Below are positions 9,533 through 18,773 of a stretch of DNA of 64,000 nt, piece by piece. The number at the start of each line of letters is the position of its first letter. The first letter of the stretch is position 1. The DNA lies in the NCBI GenBank assembly GCA_016713335.1, contig JADJPH010000035.1:44860-108859 (forward strand), given 5' to 3'. The position numbers and the translations under genes were made by a program. Source of the DNA: Candidatus Fredericiella danica. Its GTDB lineage: Bacteria > Chloroflexota > Anaerolineae > Caldilineales > Caldilineaceae. The notes under the pieces were generated by a model. That model was not told the origin of the DNA, did no database searches, and worked only from the letters and a program-made list of their open reading frames with translations.

Positions 9533-10762
9533 ATGGGAATCAAGATTGGAGTTTCAGGGGCTGGGCAATTTGCCCCATCGTTTATTCCATTGTTCCAAGC
9601 ATATCCGGGCGTAGATGAAGTGGTGTTGGCTGACATCGTGCCCGAACGGCGTGCGGATTTTGCCCGGCGCTTTGGCATTGCGCGCACGGTTGCATCACAC
9701 GACGAGTTGTGCCGTACGGACGTCGATGCAATCGCCATCTACACACAGCGGTGGCTGCATGCGGATCAGGCCATACAGGCGTTACGCGCCGGTAAGCATG
9801 TCTATTCGGCGGTGCCGGCGGCGATCACATTGGATGAAATTTCTGCTCTGGTCGAAACGGTCAGAGAGACAGGGCTGGTCTATATGGTAGGCGAGACCAG
9901 TTACTACTATCCTGCCACAATCTTCTGTCGCAACCGGTTTCAGGCGGGTGAATTTGGCCACTTCGTGTATGGCGAAGCGGAATATATCCATGACATGGAC
10001 GTTGGTTTCTACGATGCATACCGCTATAGCGGTGGGAGCGACTGGAAGCGCACCGCAAGTTTTCCACCGATGCTCTACCCAACGCACTCGGTGAGTATGA
10101 TTCTCGCCACCACCGGAGCCAGGATGACCGATGTATCATGTTTTGGGTATGTAGACAGGGAACAAGACGGTGTCTTCAAGGCGGATGTCAGCCTGTGGGG
10201 CAATGAGTTTAGCAATCAGACGGCTCTATTTCGCACATCCGACGGTGGGATGGCGCGCATCAATGAACTACGCCGCGTCGGTTACCATGCAAACCCCGAG
10301 GTGCGGATGAGTGTCTTTGGCACTCGCGCCAGCTTTGAGACACAGACCGACCCATACAGCAAACGCGTTCCACACGGCAATGCGTCGGTGTGGTATCAGA
10401 AACTCGGCGACAAGACCGAGGACGTTTCGGCGTTACTCACCTGTGGCCCTGGTGCAACCAGGCATGCTGCAGTCGGGCAAATTGCCCCTGCACTTCAAAG
10501 CGGCTTCTTCTCCGATATCTCCGGCGCTCATCCGGTAGAGCGTCTGCCCGATACGTTCCGTGGGCTTCCCAACGGCCATGAGGGATCGCACCAGTTCTTG
10601 GTGCTTGACTTCATGGAGGCTGTGTTGGAGCAAAAAATGCCGCCCAACAACGCATGGTTTGCCGCGCGCTGCTGCGTGCCTGGCATCGTCGCCCACGAGT
10701 CTGCCAAACGCGGTGGGGAGCTACTCAAGATTCCTGATTTTGGCGATCCGCCGGTGAAGTAG
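9533..10762 (+). CDS. Gfo/Idh/MocA-family oxidoreductase
   Basis: A protein of about 409 residues with an N-terminal Rossmann fold (GVSGAGQFAPSFIPLF, residues about 5-20), the DVDAIAIYTQRWLHADQ element and the AGKHVYSAVPAAI substrate-binding region where a typical family member has GKHVxxEKP. The usual EKP lysine is replaced (SAVPAA), so catalysis may differ from that of inositol or glucose dehydrogenases. It starts at ATG 9533, 15 bases after the SDR gene, with GGGGGTGAAT as the likely ribosome site. It probably acts on a sugar derivative in the same pathway as the flanking SDR and FAD enzymes. Confidence 0.88.
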   Translation: MGIKIGVSGAGQFAPSFIPLFQAYPGVDEVVLADIVPERRADFARRFGIARTVASHDELCRTDVDAIAIYTQRWLHADQAIQALRAGKHVYSAVPAAITLDEISALVETVRETGLVYMVGETSYYYPATIFCRNRFQAGEFGHFVYGEAEYIHDMDVGFYDAYRYSGGSDWKRTASFPPMLYPTHSVSMILATTGARMTDVSCFGYVDREQDGVFKADVSLWGNEFSNQTALFRTSDGGMARINELRRVGYHANPEVRMSVFGTRASFETQTDPYSKRVPHGNASVWYQKLGDKTEDVSALLTCGPGATRHAAVGQIAPALQSGFFSDISGAHPVERLPDTFRGLPNGHEGSHQFLVLDFMEAVLEQKMPPNNAWFAARCCVPGIVAHESAKRGGELLKIPDFGDPPVK

Positions 10763-10815
10763 CCAACGTGTATGATCGGCGACGCAGGTTACGCATAACG
10801 AAATACGAGACACTA

Positions 10816-12141
10816 ATGGATATCTACACTAAGAAGTTGACTCATCTCTGGGATGCTGACGTCGTGGTTGTCGGTGCAGGATCAGCCGGCGCAACGGCGG
10901 CGATCGCAGCGGCGCGCACGGGCGCCAAAACTGTGCTTGTGGAACGCTACGGGTGTTTGGGCGGGATCAGCACACTGGTGCTTGATACGTTTTACGGGTT
11001 TTACACCCCGGGTTCCATCGCGCATCGGGTGGTGGGCGGCATCCCTTGGGAAGTGGTCGAAACGCTTAAAGCCCGCGACGCGGCATTTGAACGTCCCAAC
11101 ACATTTGGCGCCGGCGCCGGCGTCACTTATGACCCGATGACCCTGCGTGTGGTGTGGGATGAACTGACTCTGCAGGCCGGCGTGCAACTGCTGCTGCACA
11201 GTTTCTGTACTGATGTGCTCATGGAGGGAAATCGGATTGCCGGCGTGATCGTGGACGGCAAGCGCGGGCTGATGTCGATTCGGGCCAAGGTCGTGATCGA
11301 TGCCAGCGGCGACGCGGATGTCTGCCATCAGGCCGGTGCACCCTATGAGCGCGCTGGTGACCTGGATGCGGCTCAAACCCTGACGACGACGTTTCGCATG
11401 ACGAACGTGGATGTCAAGGCGGCCTCGGCCTATGGCAAGAATGCCATGTGGAATGCAATGGAGACGGCTGCAGACAGCGGGCTATATGAGTTGCCGCGGC
11501 GCGAGGGAAGTTGGCACATCACTACAATCGATGGGGTGATCCATACCGTGATGACCCGCGTGGCCGACGTCGATGCCACCGATCCGGTCGCGCTGACCGC
11601 AGCTGAAGTGCAGGGCCGCCGGCAGGCGCTGGAATATGCGCGCTTCCTGCAAGACTTCGTACCTGGCTATGCGCACGCCAAATTAAGCTGGTTGAGCAAT
11701 CCAATCGGCGTGCGCGAGACCAGGCGTGTTTATGGTCGTTATCGCTTGACGCGTGACGATTGTCTTGCCGCCCGAAAGTTTGACGATGCCATCGGGGCAT
11801 GCGGTGCGCCGATCGAGGACCACCACGCCGGCGCCGGGACCAAGTGGGAGTATCTGCCAGACGGCTCGACGTACGATATCCCGTATCGTACGCTGGTGCC
11901 ACAACAAATTGAAGGGCTCCTGGTGGCCGGCCGGTGTTTCAGCGCAACGCACGATGCACACGCTTCATGCCGGTCGATGGGGCAGACGATGACGATGGGG
12001 CAGGCGGCTGGGGTGGCAGCCGCATTGGCCGTGCGAAATGAATTCAGCCCAGGTGCATTGCCAATCGATATGCTGCAAGCAGAACTGCGGCGGATCGGCG
12101 CGCGTTTTGGCGAAATGACGACGACCGGGTTACGCGGATGA
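10816..12141 (+). CDS. FAD-dependent oxidoreductase (FAD_oxidored family)
   Basis: A flavoprotein of about 441 residues. The dinucleotide motif is VVVVGAGSAGATAAIAAAR, followed by VERYGCLGG and a C-terminal flavin-contacting segment RCFSATHDAHASCRSMGQ. These match the FAD_oxidored (fumarate-reductase-like, Pfam PF12831-type) family found in many carbohydrate-utilisation operons. The ATG at 10816 starts directly ahead of the FAD motif; a longer frame begins in intergenic repeat-like DNA (ACGAAATACGAGACAC). The substrate is unknown. It may provide an electron-acceptor-linked oxidation of a sugar alcohol or uronate in this operon. Confidence 0.9.
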   Translation: MDIYTKKLTHLWDADVVVVGAGSAGATAAIAAARTGAKTVLVERYGCLGGISTLVLDTFYGFYTPGSIAHRVVGGIPWEVVETLKARDAAFERPNTFGAGAGVTYDPMTLRVVWDELTLQAGVQLLLHSFCTDVLMEGNRIAGVIVDGKRGLMSIRAKVVIDASGDADVCHQAGAPYERAGDLDAAQTLTTTFRMTNVDVKAASAYGKNAMWNAMETAADSGLYELPRREGSWHITTIDGVIHTVMTRVADVDATDPVALTAAEVQGRRQALEYARFLQDFVPGYAHAKLSWLSNPIGVRETRRVYGRYRLTRDDCLAARKFDDAIGACGAPIEDHHAGAGTKWEYLPDGSTYDIPYRTLVPQQIEGLLVAGRCFSATHDAHASCRSMGQTMTMGQAAGVAAALAVRNEFSPGALPIDMLQAELRRIGARFGEMTTTGLRG

Positions 12142-12157
12142 TTGTGGAGAAATGAAC

Positions 12158-13120
12158 ATGTCAACGGTAGAGACTACCTTGGGACCGTGGCCTGTGACCG
12201 ACCTTGGCCGTGTAAATGCCCATGATCATGTGATCATCGATCAGGGGGGCACGACCATCACAAAGGAACCCGATTTCCGACTCGACAGTGTCGAGAAGGG
12301 GATCCAGGAGATCGCCGCGTGGCGCGCTGCGGGCGGTGGCGCGATTGTGGACACGATGCCTTTTGGCTGTGGCCGCAATGCGGAAAAGTTGATCGCCATC
12401 AGCCAGGGCACGGGCGTGCCGATCATCGTACCCACCGGCTTTCAGAAGGCGGGTTACTATCTTCCCAGCCACTGGCAACATCGCTACACCGAGCAGGAGA
12501 TCACCGACCTGGTGCTCGCCGAGATCACCGAGGGTGTGGATCTCAACAACTATGATGGGCCGCTGGTGCGCCGCAGTCACGTCAAGGCAGGCTTTGTGAA
12601 AGTGGCGGGCGAATACCAATTTGTGACGGCTACCACACGCAAGTTGATTCGAGTCGCAGGAAATGTCCACCGTGAGACTGGCGCACCCGTGCTTGTCCAC
12701 ACTGAGATGGGAACGGCCGGCGAGGAACTGCTTGACCTGTTGGAGGCAGCGGGCGTGCCGCCGCCTGCCGTGCAATTGAGCCATGTGGATCGGAACCCCG
12801 ATCTGCGCGTGCATCTCCAGTTGGCGCGGCGGGGTGCGCTGCTGGAATATGATTCTCCGGGGCGGATCAAATACCAGCCCGAGTCTGTGGTGGTCGACCT
12901 GATGCGCCGTATGTTTGATGCCGGATGTGGCCGGTATGTCGCCCTGGGCGGCGGCATGGCGCGCCGCTCGTACTGGCGGGCGTACGGGGGCGGACCGGGC
13001 TTTGATTACCTGTTGACGAACTTTACGCCTCGGCTGCGCGATGAAGGTTTCAGTGAGCAGGAGATTGATCAAATCTGGACGGTCAACCCGCGCCGATGGT
13101 TGACTGGGGATCATGGATGA
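12158..13120 (+). CDS. Phosphotriesterase-family lactonase-like protein with an altered metal site
   Basis: A protein of about 320 residues in the amidohydrolase/phosphotriesterase family. The HxH metal motif is NAHDH near residue 22, the bridging-lysine region is KAGFVKV, and the histidine ligands lie in LVHTEMG and QLSHVDRN. Characterised relatives hydrolyse sugar lactones or their phosphates. The C-terminal loop reads GGGMARRSYW where relatives have GTDMARRSYW, so the metal-binding and catalytic Asp is Gly here. ATG 12158 is better spaced from GGAGA (about 9 bases) than ATG 12152. As last gene of the operon it would open the lactone made by the dehydrogenases, if it is active. Confidence 0.83.
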   Translation: MSTVETTLGPWPVTDLGRVNAHDHVIIDQGGTTITKEPDFRLDSVEKGIQEIAAWRAAGGGAIVDTMPFGCGRNAEKLIAISQGTGVPIIVPTGFQKAGYYLPSHWQHRYTEQEITDLVLAEITEGVDLNNYDGPLVRRSHVKAGFVKVAGEYQFVTATTRKLIRVAGNVHRETGAPVLVHTEMGTAGEELLDLLEAAGVPPPAVQLSHVDRNPDLRVHLQLARRGALLEYDSPGRIKYQPESVVVDLMRRMFDAGCGRYVALGGGMARRSYWRAYGGGPGFDYLLTNFTPRLRDEGFSEQEIDQIWTVNPRRWLTGDHG

Positions 13121-13142
13121 GCTGAACTGCCAGCTACGCCAA

Positions 13143-13955
13143 TTACGGGTCGGGCTGGGCAAGTGTGTTGAATGCCTCCCCTAGCAGTTGCTCGCTAAAG
13201 CCAAAGCGATTGGAAACGGCGCTTACAACGGAGCCGGTCTCAATGTACTCCTCTGCATAGCCGATTCGATTAAACGCTGAGAAGTGCGTAGGCAAGTCGC
13301 TGTTGAAGCGCCACATGTGGTCATCGATCACCTTGTTGAAGATCACCCGATCGAGAAATAGTCCGTCGGCGCCATAGTCGCGGGTTGTGGCGGCACGATA
13401 GGCTTCGTCAGCCACCGGCCGGTCGATCAGTGTGAACATGTAGCGCTTGGGATGCACCGTACGCTCAATCTGATAGCAGCGATCCGGTAAAGGACGCACC
13501 ACATAGGTATGGAAGATCGTCTGCGTGCGTGTAGCCTTGCCCGAGTCGAGCCGCAGCGCAACCGGAATTGGAAAGCCAACATCGACCAGGCGTGCGCCAC
13601 CTGCGACATCGACCACGATTGCTGTATGGCAACCGCTGGACTCCGCCATGTCGTTGATCGTCAGATAGCCGTGATAGCCAAGTGCGCGTAGCAGCGCAAA
13701 GAAGGCGTAGTTGCTCTCGAAGCAGGTGCCACCGGCGCCGGAAGTGATTGCGCTCGCCCAGAATTCATCGGGCCACCGTGGGCAGGCTTCCGGTGTTTGA
13801 CGGTGCGCCCGCCTGGCAATGCGCGACGCGCTTTCCCACGGAACCCGGCGGACATAGGCGCGCAGCAACTGATTCAAGAAGCGCAGATTCGGTTGCGACG
13901 GCGTAACCGCCAGATAGGCAAGCACCTCGCGAATCAGTGGGGCCGGTAAGTCCAT
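13143..13955 (-). CDS. Arylamine N-acetyltransferase-like protein
   Basis: A 270-residue cysteine acyltransferase of the NAT fold. The catalytic triad is visible: Cys78 in GGTCFESN, His110 in GCHTAIVV and Asp125 in LVDVGFPIP. The papain-like NAT family acetylates arylamines or, in biosynthetic clusters, forms amides. The ATG at 13955 overlaps the stop of the upstream zinc-ribbon gene (TGATG), so the two are translationally coupled. The 3' end meets the operon on the other strand with only 22 bases between. The acyl donor and substrate are not identifiable. Confidence 0.85.
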   Translation of the reverse strand: MDLPAPLIREVLAYLAVTPSQPNLRFLNQLLRAYVRRVPWESASRIARRAHRQTPEACPRWPDEFWASAITSGAGGTCFESNYAFFALLRALGYHGYLTINDMAESSGCHTAIVVDVAGGARLVDVGFPIPVALRLDSGKATRTQTIFHTYVVRPLPDRCYQIERTVHPKRYMFTLIDRPVADEAYRAATTRDYGADGLFLDRVIFNKVIDDHMWRFNSDLPTHFSAFNRIGYAEEYIETGSVVSAVSNRFGFSEQLLGEAFNTLAQPDP

Positions 13956-14338
13956 CAAGCCGCTTTGGGTTTGGAGAGGTCAAGCGGGATCGCCGCCTTG
14001 CAATAGGGACAGGCTGCTGTCGTTGGGCCCGTCCAGGTCACCGCACTGGCGCTGATGGCGGCACCGCAGGTTGGACAATTCGAGGGAACGGCAAGCGCTG
14101 CTTGCCGGGCGCTGTCCGCAACCTGGGCCTTCGCTTCATCTTGTTTTGCCATGCGCATGAGGAGCGCCTGCGTAATGCCGCTGATCGCAATCAGGATAAA
14201 GATGCCTGGAATCCACCAGCCGGTCCAAATTAAGAGTCCAATGCCGATCAGCCAGATGGCAGCCTGAACCGCGCCATACAGGCCGCCAAGTTCCTTCTCG
14301 CCTTCTTTGCCATGATCACCCTTGCCATGATCACCCAT
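13955..14338 (-). CDS. Small membrane protein with C-terminal zinc ribbon
   Basis: A 127-residue protein of unknown function. The N-terminus is charged (GDHGKGDHGKEGEKE). Residues about 22-58 hold two hydrophobic segments forming a membrane hairpin (AIWLIGIGLLIWTGWW and IFILIAISGITQALL). The C-terminus carries a CPTC...CPYC zinc ribbon. It overlaps the acetyltransferase start by one base. The topology would leave the zinc ribbon on the cytoplasmic side. Nothing in the sequence shows a more specific role. Confidence 0.75.
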   Translation of the reverse strand: MGDHGKGDHGKEGEKELGGLYGAVQAAIWLIGIGLLIWTGWWIPGIFILIAISGITQALLMRMAKQDEAKAQVADSARQAALAVPSNCPTCGAAISASAVTWTGPTTAACPYCKAAIPLDLSKPKAA

Positions 14339-14371
14339 TGCACGTCCTCGACTTTGTATTCAGGGTTTTTG

Positions 14372-14410
14372 AGTAAACAAACTTCCAGGAAGGGAGGGAC
14401 CTCCTGGAAG
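14372..14410 (-). terminator. Rho-independent terminator of the PA14-like gene
   Basis: On the minus strand a stem CTTCCAGGA/TCCTGGAAG (arms at 14402-14410 and 14382-14390) with an 11-base loop is followed by GTTTGTTTAC. It lies about 35 bases after the stop of the gene that ends at 14444 and before the zinc-ribbon gene. Confidence 0.7.
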
Positions 14411-14443
14411 GTGAAAACGAACGAGAGTGGGTCCTTCGCTCAA

Positions 14444-15235
14444 TCAGCCTGGGAAATAACCCGCCTCAGTCTTGGAGCAACGTGCGCTCTGCGCCGGCTG
14501 ATTTGTGTACAGTTGGATGGTAGTGCTTGAATCTGCCTTGCAGTTCATCCAGCGGAGGATCTGCGGTTCGGTCTCAATGGACCCCATGTTGGGCGCGTCC
14601 CAGGCGCCGTTGGACACGAAGCAGTTCTTCTGATGGATCTGCTGCTGTGCACAGGGCGTGTAGTTGCCAAACTGCGTGGTGATGCTGCTGGGTGGCGGGA
14701 ACAGCGTGCTGCCGCCACCGGAGGGTGGGGCTGGCGGCGCGGGTGGGGCTGGAGGCGCCGGATTGTCGCCCTTGAGGAAGTACCAGTTCACGTTGATGTA
14801 GGCGGGACCGGTTGCCTGGCGATAGTTCACCTGAACATTGTGATTACCCTGGTTCAATGGGATATCAAAGGTGAATGCCTTTCCGGGCTGCGCCGCACCG
14901 ATCGTACTTCCATAAGTAAGTCCGTCGATGATCAATGAAAACTCATCGTCAGCTTGAATCTGGAAGCGGTAGATGCCGGAGTAGAAAAAGGCACTGGTCA
15001 GGAAAGTGGCCGTCCAGTTTTGCGCCGGCATGTAAGGCGCAGGCGGCGTGTCGGAGCCCCAGTTGAAGTTCACGAAGTTGGTATATGTCGTGTAGACCGG
15101 CGCGCCAGCCCAACTCGGGTTGTTGTAATAATAGACTGTCCATTGATTGCCGCTCTGTGCCGCCGCCGGCGACGCCGCCAGCACGAGCCCCAGGCAGATG
15201 GCGGCTACCCCAAGTAGTGATAGGAATCGTCTCAT
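14444..15235 (-). CDS. Secreted PA14-like domain protein
   Basis: A 263-residue exported protein. Residues 1-27 are a classical signal peptide ending in ASPAAAQ. Residues about 32-150 have the look of a PA14/GLEYA beta-barrel (WTVYYYNNPSWAG, GIYRFQIQADDEFSLIIDG, NVQVNYRQATGPAYINVNW), a domain that binds carbohydrate or surfaces. A Pro/Ala spacer (PAPPAPPAPPAPP) leads to a Cys-containing C-terminal tail of about 80 residues of unknown fold. A terminator follows at 14372-14410. It is probably extracellular and carbohydrate- or surface-binding; no catalytic motif is seen. Confidence 0.75.
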   Translation of the reverse strand: MRRFLSLLGVAAICLGLVLAASPAAAQSGNQWTVYYYNNPSWAGAPVYTTYTNFVNFNWGSDTPPAPYMPAQNWTATFLTSAFFYSGIYRFQIQADDEFSLIIDGLTYGSTIGAAQPGKAFTFDIPLNQGNHNVQVNYRQATGPAYINVNWYFLKGDNPAPPAPPAPPAPPSGGGSTLFPPPSSITTQFGNYTPCAQQQIHQKNCFVSNGAWDAPNMGSIETEPQILRWMNCKADSSTTIQLYTNQPAQSARCSKTEAGYFPG

Positions 15236-15289
15236 CGTCGTAGCTCCCTTGGTTTCAGAGAATGCGCAGCGCTCATTGTGATGGTTGGT

Positions 15290-16232
15290 GCTGGGACCGG
15301 TTCGCGTCGGTGGCTCGGTTCATAACACGTGCCTTCGACGGTCACTTCATCGCCAACACAGACCCAGACCAGGTAGATGCCGTCTTGGACCAGCCCATTC
15401 AACTGGTCTTGTCCGGTTTCGGGTTCAGCGCTTGCAGTGCCTGGCTTTGTTCACCACGACAAGTGAGGCATCCTGCTCGCTTTCGAAGAAGATGCCGAGA
15501 TGGGCCGGTTGGCCCTTCAACTCGAAGACGTAATCAGGGTTGTCACTTACCAGACCACTGCAGATTGCGGTTTCGTCAATCTGGTGGAAGAGCATGGCGG
15601 GCATGGTGCCGGTGGACACAATTTGAGCGGTGAGCGGGGCATCGCCAGCCATGAACTCGCCATCGACCTCGATTTCGAGCTGTGGCGGCTACGATCATCG
15701 TTTACGACTTCGGGGCCCAGTTGACATCTTCTTTTGGGAGGGCAGGGCGCTTGACGAGATTGCCTGGTAGTATACGGTAACGTCACCTCATCTCCTGGAT
15801 ATAACGAGGAGACCAGGAATCAGGTCTGCGGCGTCCTAGGCCGCCCCTGATTGCGTGGTCAGGTGGTTGTCAGCGTAGGTCACGCATCACCAGACGAACT
15901 CGTCGTCTGCACATCGTAGGAACCATGCGGCTTCTCGATGACAAGGGTGGGTCTGCTCACTGTAGTAGAAGATGTTGACGCGCTCCGCTTTTCCGGTCCA
16001 GTTCACGAGCAAGACCGGTTTGTCATTGATGAAGCCGTTGCAGGCCGGATCGAGCGTGGACGCGTCCACCTCGCCGCCGCCGTTGATGCTGACGATGAAG
16101 GGGTCAAGCACGAAACCTGCGACTTGTCCATGGTGGGTATGCGCTTGGCCCAACGGCGGCGGGTGCGTCCGGCGGGCAGCCAGCGCCCAACACGGCCAGC
16201 GATGGCCAAGATGACCGCCAAGTCCTGTTCAT
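15290..16232 (-). pseudogene. Decayed exported-protein gene, copy 2 of a tandem duplication
   Basis: Reading from ATG 16232, preceded by AAGGGGAGG, the sequence starts MNRT and a hydrophobic stretch ending LAVLGAGC, like a signal peptide. A frameshift near 16140 leads into FIVSINGGGEVDASTLDPAC, then NGFINDKPVLLVNWTGKAER and VNIFYYSEQ. After a stop near 15887 a second module appears (about 15425-15700) with PAMLFHQIDETAICSGLVSD, FELKGQPAHLGIFFESEQDA and SLVVVNK. The two modules share the pattern of pre-peptidase-type secreted beta domains (a cysteine, then a L-x-W/K-G turn, then I-F-F/Y-x-S-E-Q). Stops and frameshifts prevent a complete product. A paralogous copy lies upstream. Confidence 0.6.
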
Positions 16233-16379
16233 AGATGCCTCCCCTTGATGTTGATTGCGATGGATTTGAGCGGCATGAGCAAACCATGTACGCCAGAATT
16301 GATTTTGGCTCGATTGTCGGTGCTGGTGCTGGGCCAGCAGTTCCGGCGCCATGTGGACACGATGAAGGACCGCTAGCGC

Positions 16380-17331
16380 CGCACGAACTTTACACATCGC
16401 CAAACACACCGACCCAGCCGATAAACACCAGTCCAGGCTCCGCCAATTCAACGGGTTGGCGTTACGCCTTCGAGTCCAGTACGCCGGCGTTGTTCTTACC
16501 AAGTAATAGGCAGCCTTAGCGTCGCTTCCGAGAGGCGAGTCGGCGCCGGCGGCCCTTCAACTCGAAGCGTAATCCAGCAGTCACCCACCAGCCCCCTCCA
16601 GATTGCGGTGCGTCAATCGGGTGGAAGAGCATGGCGGGCAGGTGCCAGTGGACACCATTTGAGCGTAAGTCGGGAATCGCCAGGCATGAACTCGCCATCT
16701 GGCCCGAAAGCGAGCGTGCGCTCAGGACAGCGCGGTCCAACGACTTCGGGGGCGCAGCGTTAGACCGGAACTCTGCCTCCAGGAGCGCAGGGCGCTTACG
16801 AGATTCCCAGGTCGATACAGCTAGCGTCTCCTCACCTTACCTGAGAATGCAGCCCCAACAGGAACCCGTGCCAGCGCCGCCACCAATAGTTGGCTGGCGC
16901 ACCAAAAGCGCAGAATGGCCATCAGGGTGGATTATCAATGGTGACTTCCGGGTCGAGCACGTTGTTGAGTTCATGGTCTGGCGCTGATGAACGCCGGCCT
17001 TCCGCATTCGAGACCAGGGTGGGGCCGCATCACTGTAGGAAACACATAGGGACGCAGCGCTGCAGTGACCGAGTCCAGACCACGAGACAGCCAAGCCCGG
17101 CATTACCATCCCCGACTGAAGCCTTGCAGGCCGTTGAGCGTATGAGCAGGCCGCACCTCGCCGGCGCCTTTGAGCGGACGCTGAGGAGGTCAGCAGAAAC
17201 CTGCGCTTACGCCATCATGAGGCAGCCTTGGCGCTCGATTGACGGCGGCAGGTCGCGTCATGAGCGAGTTCACTCCCGGCGCCCAACACGGCCAGCATTG
17301 TGGCCATGATGACTGCCAAAGTCCTGTTCAT
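16380..17331 (-). pseudogene. Decayed exported-protein gene, copy 1 of the tandem duplication
   Basis: ATG 17331, with a strong AAAAGGAGT site, begins MNRTLAVIMATMLAVLGAG, nearly identical to copy 2. The frame stops after 35 further bases of coding, and the remainder aligns only at the DNA level with copy 2. Examples are GGCGCCGGCGAGGTG against GGCGGCGGCGAGGTG near 17170, and CTTCGAGTTGAAGGGCC, shared exactly by both copies at 16560 and 15520. Substitutions, stops and indels are spread throughout, so this is real decay and not only sequencing error. About 110 bases upstream of each start also match (CGACAAT...ATCGCAATC), so the promoter was duplicated too. Confidence 0.6.
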
Positions 17332-17620
17332 AGATGACACTCCTTTTGCGGTTTTGTTGAGATTGCGATGGAAAGTGGGCGCAGTAGGCAAACCCACACG
17401 CAATGTACGCTAGAATTCGATTCTTGGTTCCTTAAATTGTCGTTGAACGGTCGCTGTGCAACGAATCCGATGCCAAAGTCAGATGAAGGACCGCTTTTCC
17501 ATATCGGTGTTTGAGTCGCCCGAGCATTGCTCAACCAATGAGTGTTCATGTCCACGCATGATGCCAGCAACCGCCACCATAGTCGTCTCCTTTGGGTTTG
17601 TCGATAGTCTGTACCGGTGC
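17332..17620. other. Intergenic stretch, upstream region of the duplicated gene
   Basis: The part next to 17331 matches the region upstream of 16232 and is the duplicated promoter area. The rest, up to the octopine-dehydrogenase stop, shows no convincing gene, hairpin or repeat. Confidence 0.5.
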
Positions 17621-18738
17621 CTAGTTAGATTCCCAATTACGAGTTCCCGCCATCACCCACTGGGTAAGCTCACCCACACTGAGCTGGTTGATGCCGAGCT
17701 TTTCGGGCGTGCGACCGCGGCGCCAGTAATCCGTGCGATGGATAATACAGGCCAGACGCACAATTGAATCAATCCCCTGCACGGCAACACCATAGCGTTG
17801 GCCCAGCGCCGCGATCGGCACGAGGCTCATGGGGACATCTTCAAAATGTAGCGATGGTTCATCGTGCTGGGCGCCTTGATGCCATAGTAGCCGCTTTGAT
17901 TATGGATCGCTTCATTGAGGTCATCGCCGGTCACATTGTACGCCAATTGCAGCCACTCCAGGGCGGTGCGCGCCCGGATGCCAAGCGCTGCTGCAACGGT
18001 CACCCGCTCGCGGTCAAGCACTTCAAGTACGCGGGCGACCGAAGGGGTGACGCCTTCGATATAGAATTGGTAGTCGCCGTTAGTCGACTCAATGCGTCCT
18101 GCGTTCAGCAGGGTCAGCGCAGGGTGGAAGATGGCGCCCATATTGTTCAAGCCCGTGTGAAGCACGCTGATGCCGTCGATAAACTGTGGGTATGCCGGTG
18201 CTAGCATGTCCAGCACCCTTTGCGTTTGCGTCGCCGGCAACGCGGCCAATGGCACCGACTCCTTGACGCGGAATATTCGAGCTTGCGCTGGACCGTCGGC
18301 TCGGCTTGCGTAAATGAATGTCTCGGCTTCGGCGATGGTCACATTGGCGGCGCAGTTTTGGTCGCAGAGGTTTTTCTGGAACTCTATGGCGCCAAGGGTG
18401 CGGCCGGGATGCAGCACCACGATCTGTCCGTCCTGCAGAAGAGGCGCGGCAAGGCGTGCAATCTCGCTGTGAGCTGAGGAAGGAATAACTATCATGATGA
18501 TATCGACGTTATTCAGTGCCTCGGCTAAGTCAGACGTCACCAATGCGAGCCTGCCAAAACCATGGAGTCGCCCATCCTGGCTTTCGAGATCAATACCTCG
18601 TCGCGCCTTGATGGCGGCGATGCGCTCCGGCGTGCGGTTGTAAAGGTGCACCTTGAAGCCCATGAGCGCAAGGTGCGCCGCCATGGCTTTGCCGCCATTG
18701 CCGGCGCCGATCACCGCGTAATTTGTTGTTGCAGACAC
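17621..18738 (-). CDS. NAD/NADP octopine/nopaline dehydrogenase-like enzyme, one frameshift
   Basis: An opine-dehydrogenase-type protein of about 372 residues: an N-terminal Rossmann fold (YAVIGAGNGGKAMAAHLAL) and a C-terminal helical substrate domain (GISVLHTGLNNMGAIFHPAL). Relatives reductively join an amino acid and a 2-oxo acid. The GTG at 18738 was chosen because GGGAGGTAATC directly precedes it. The frame shifts near 17835 at TTTT; the new frame supplies the family C-terminus EDVPMSLVPIAALGQRYGV, so one base is probably missing. The start is 36 bases downstream of the stop of the B12-binding gene, indicating an operon. Confidence 0.85.
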
Positions 18739-18773
18739 GATTACCTCCCAAAAACTACTTTGCTGGCGTTCCC

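Larger units (their letters stand above)
15290..17440 (-). repeat. Tandem duplication, unit about 1.04-1.10 kb
   Basis: Two diverged direct copies lie head to tail. The start codons are 1,099 bases apart (17331 and 16232), and a shared 17-base stretch in the second module is 1,040 bases apart (16560 and 15520). The different offsets show indels accumulated since the duplication. Confidence 0.7.

Noticed and set aside
12161..13162. Minus-strand open frame of 333 codons
   Set aside because: It mirrors the phosphotriesterase-family gene codon for codon and has no recognisable domain.
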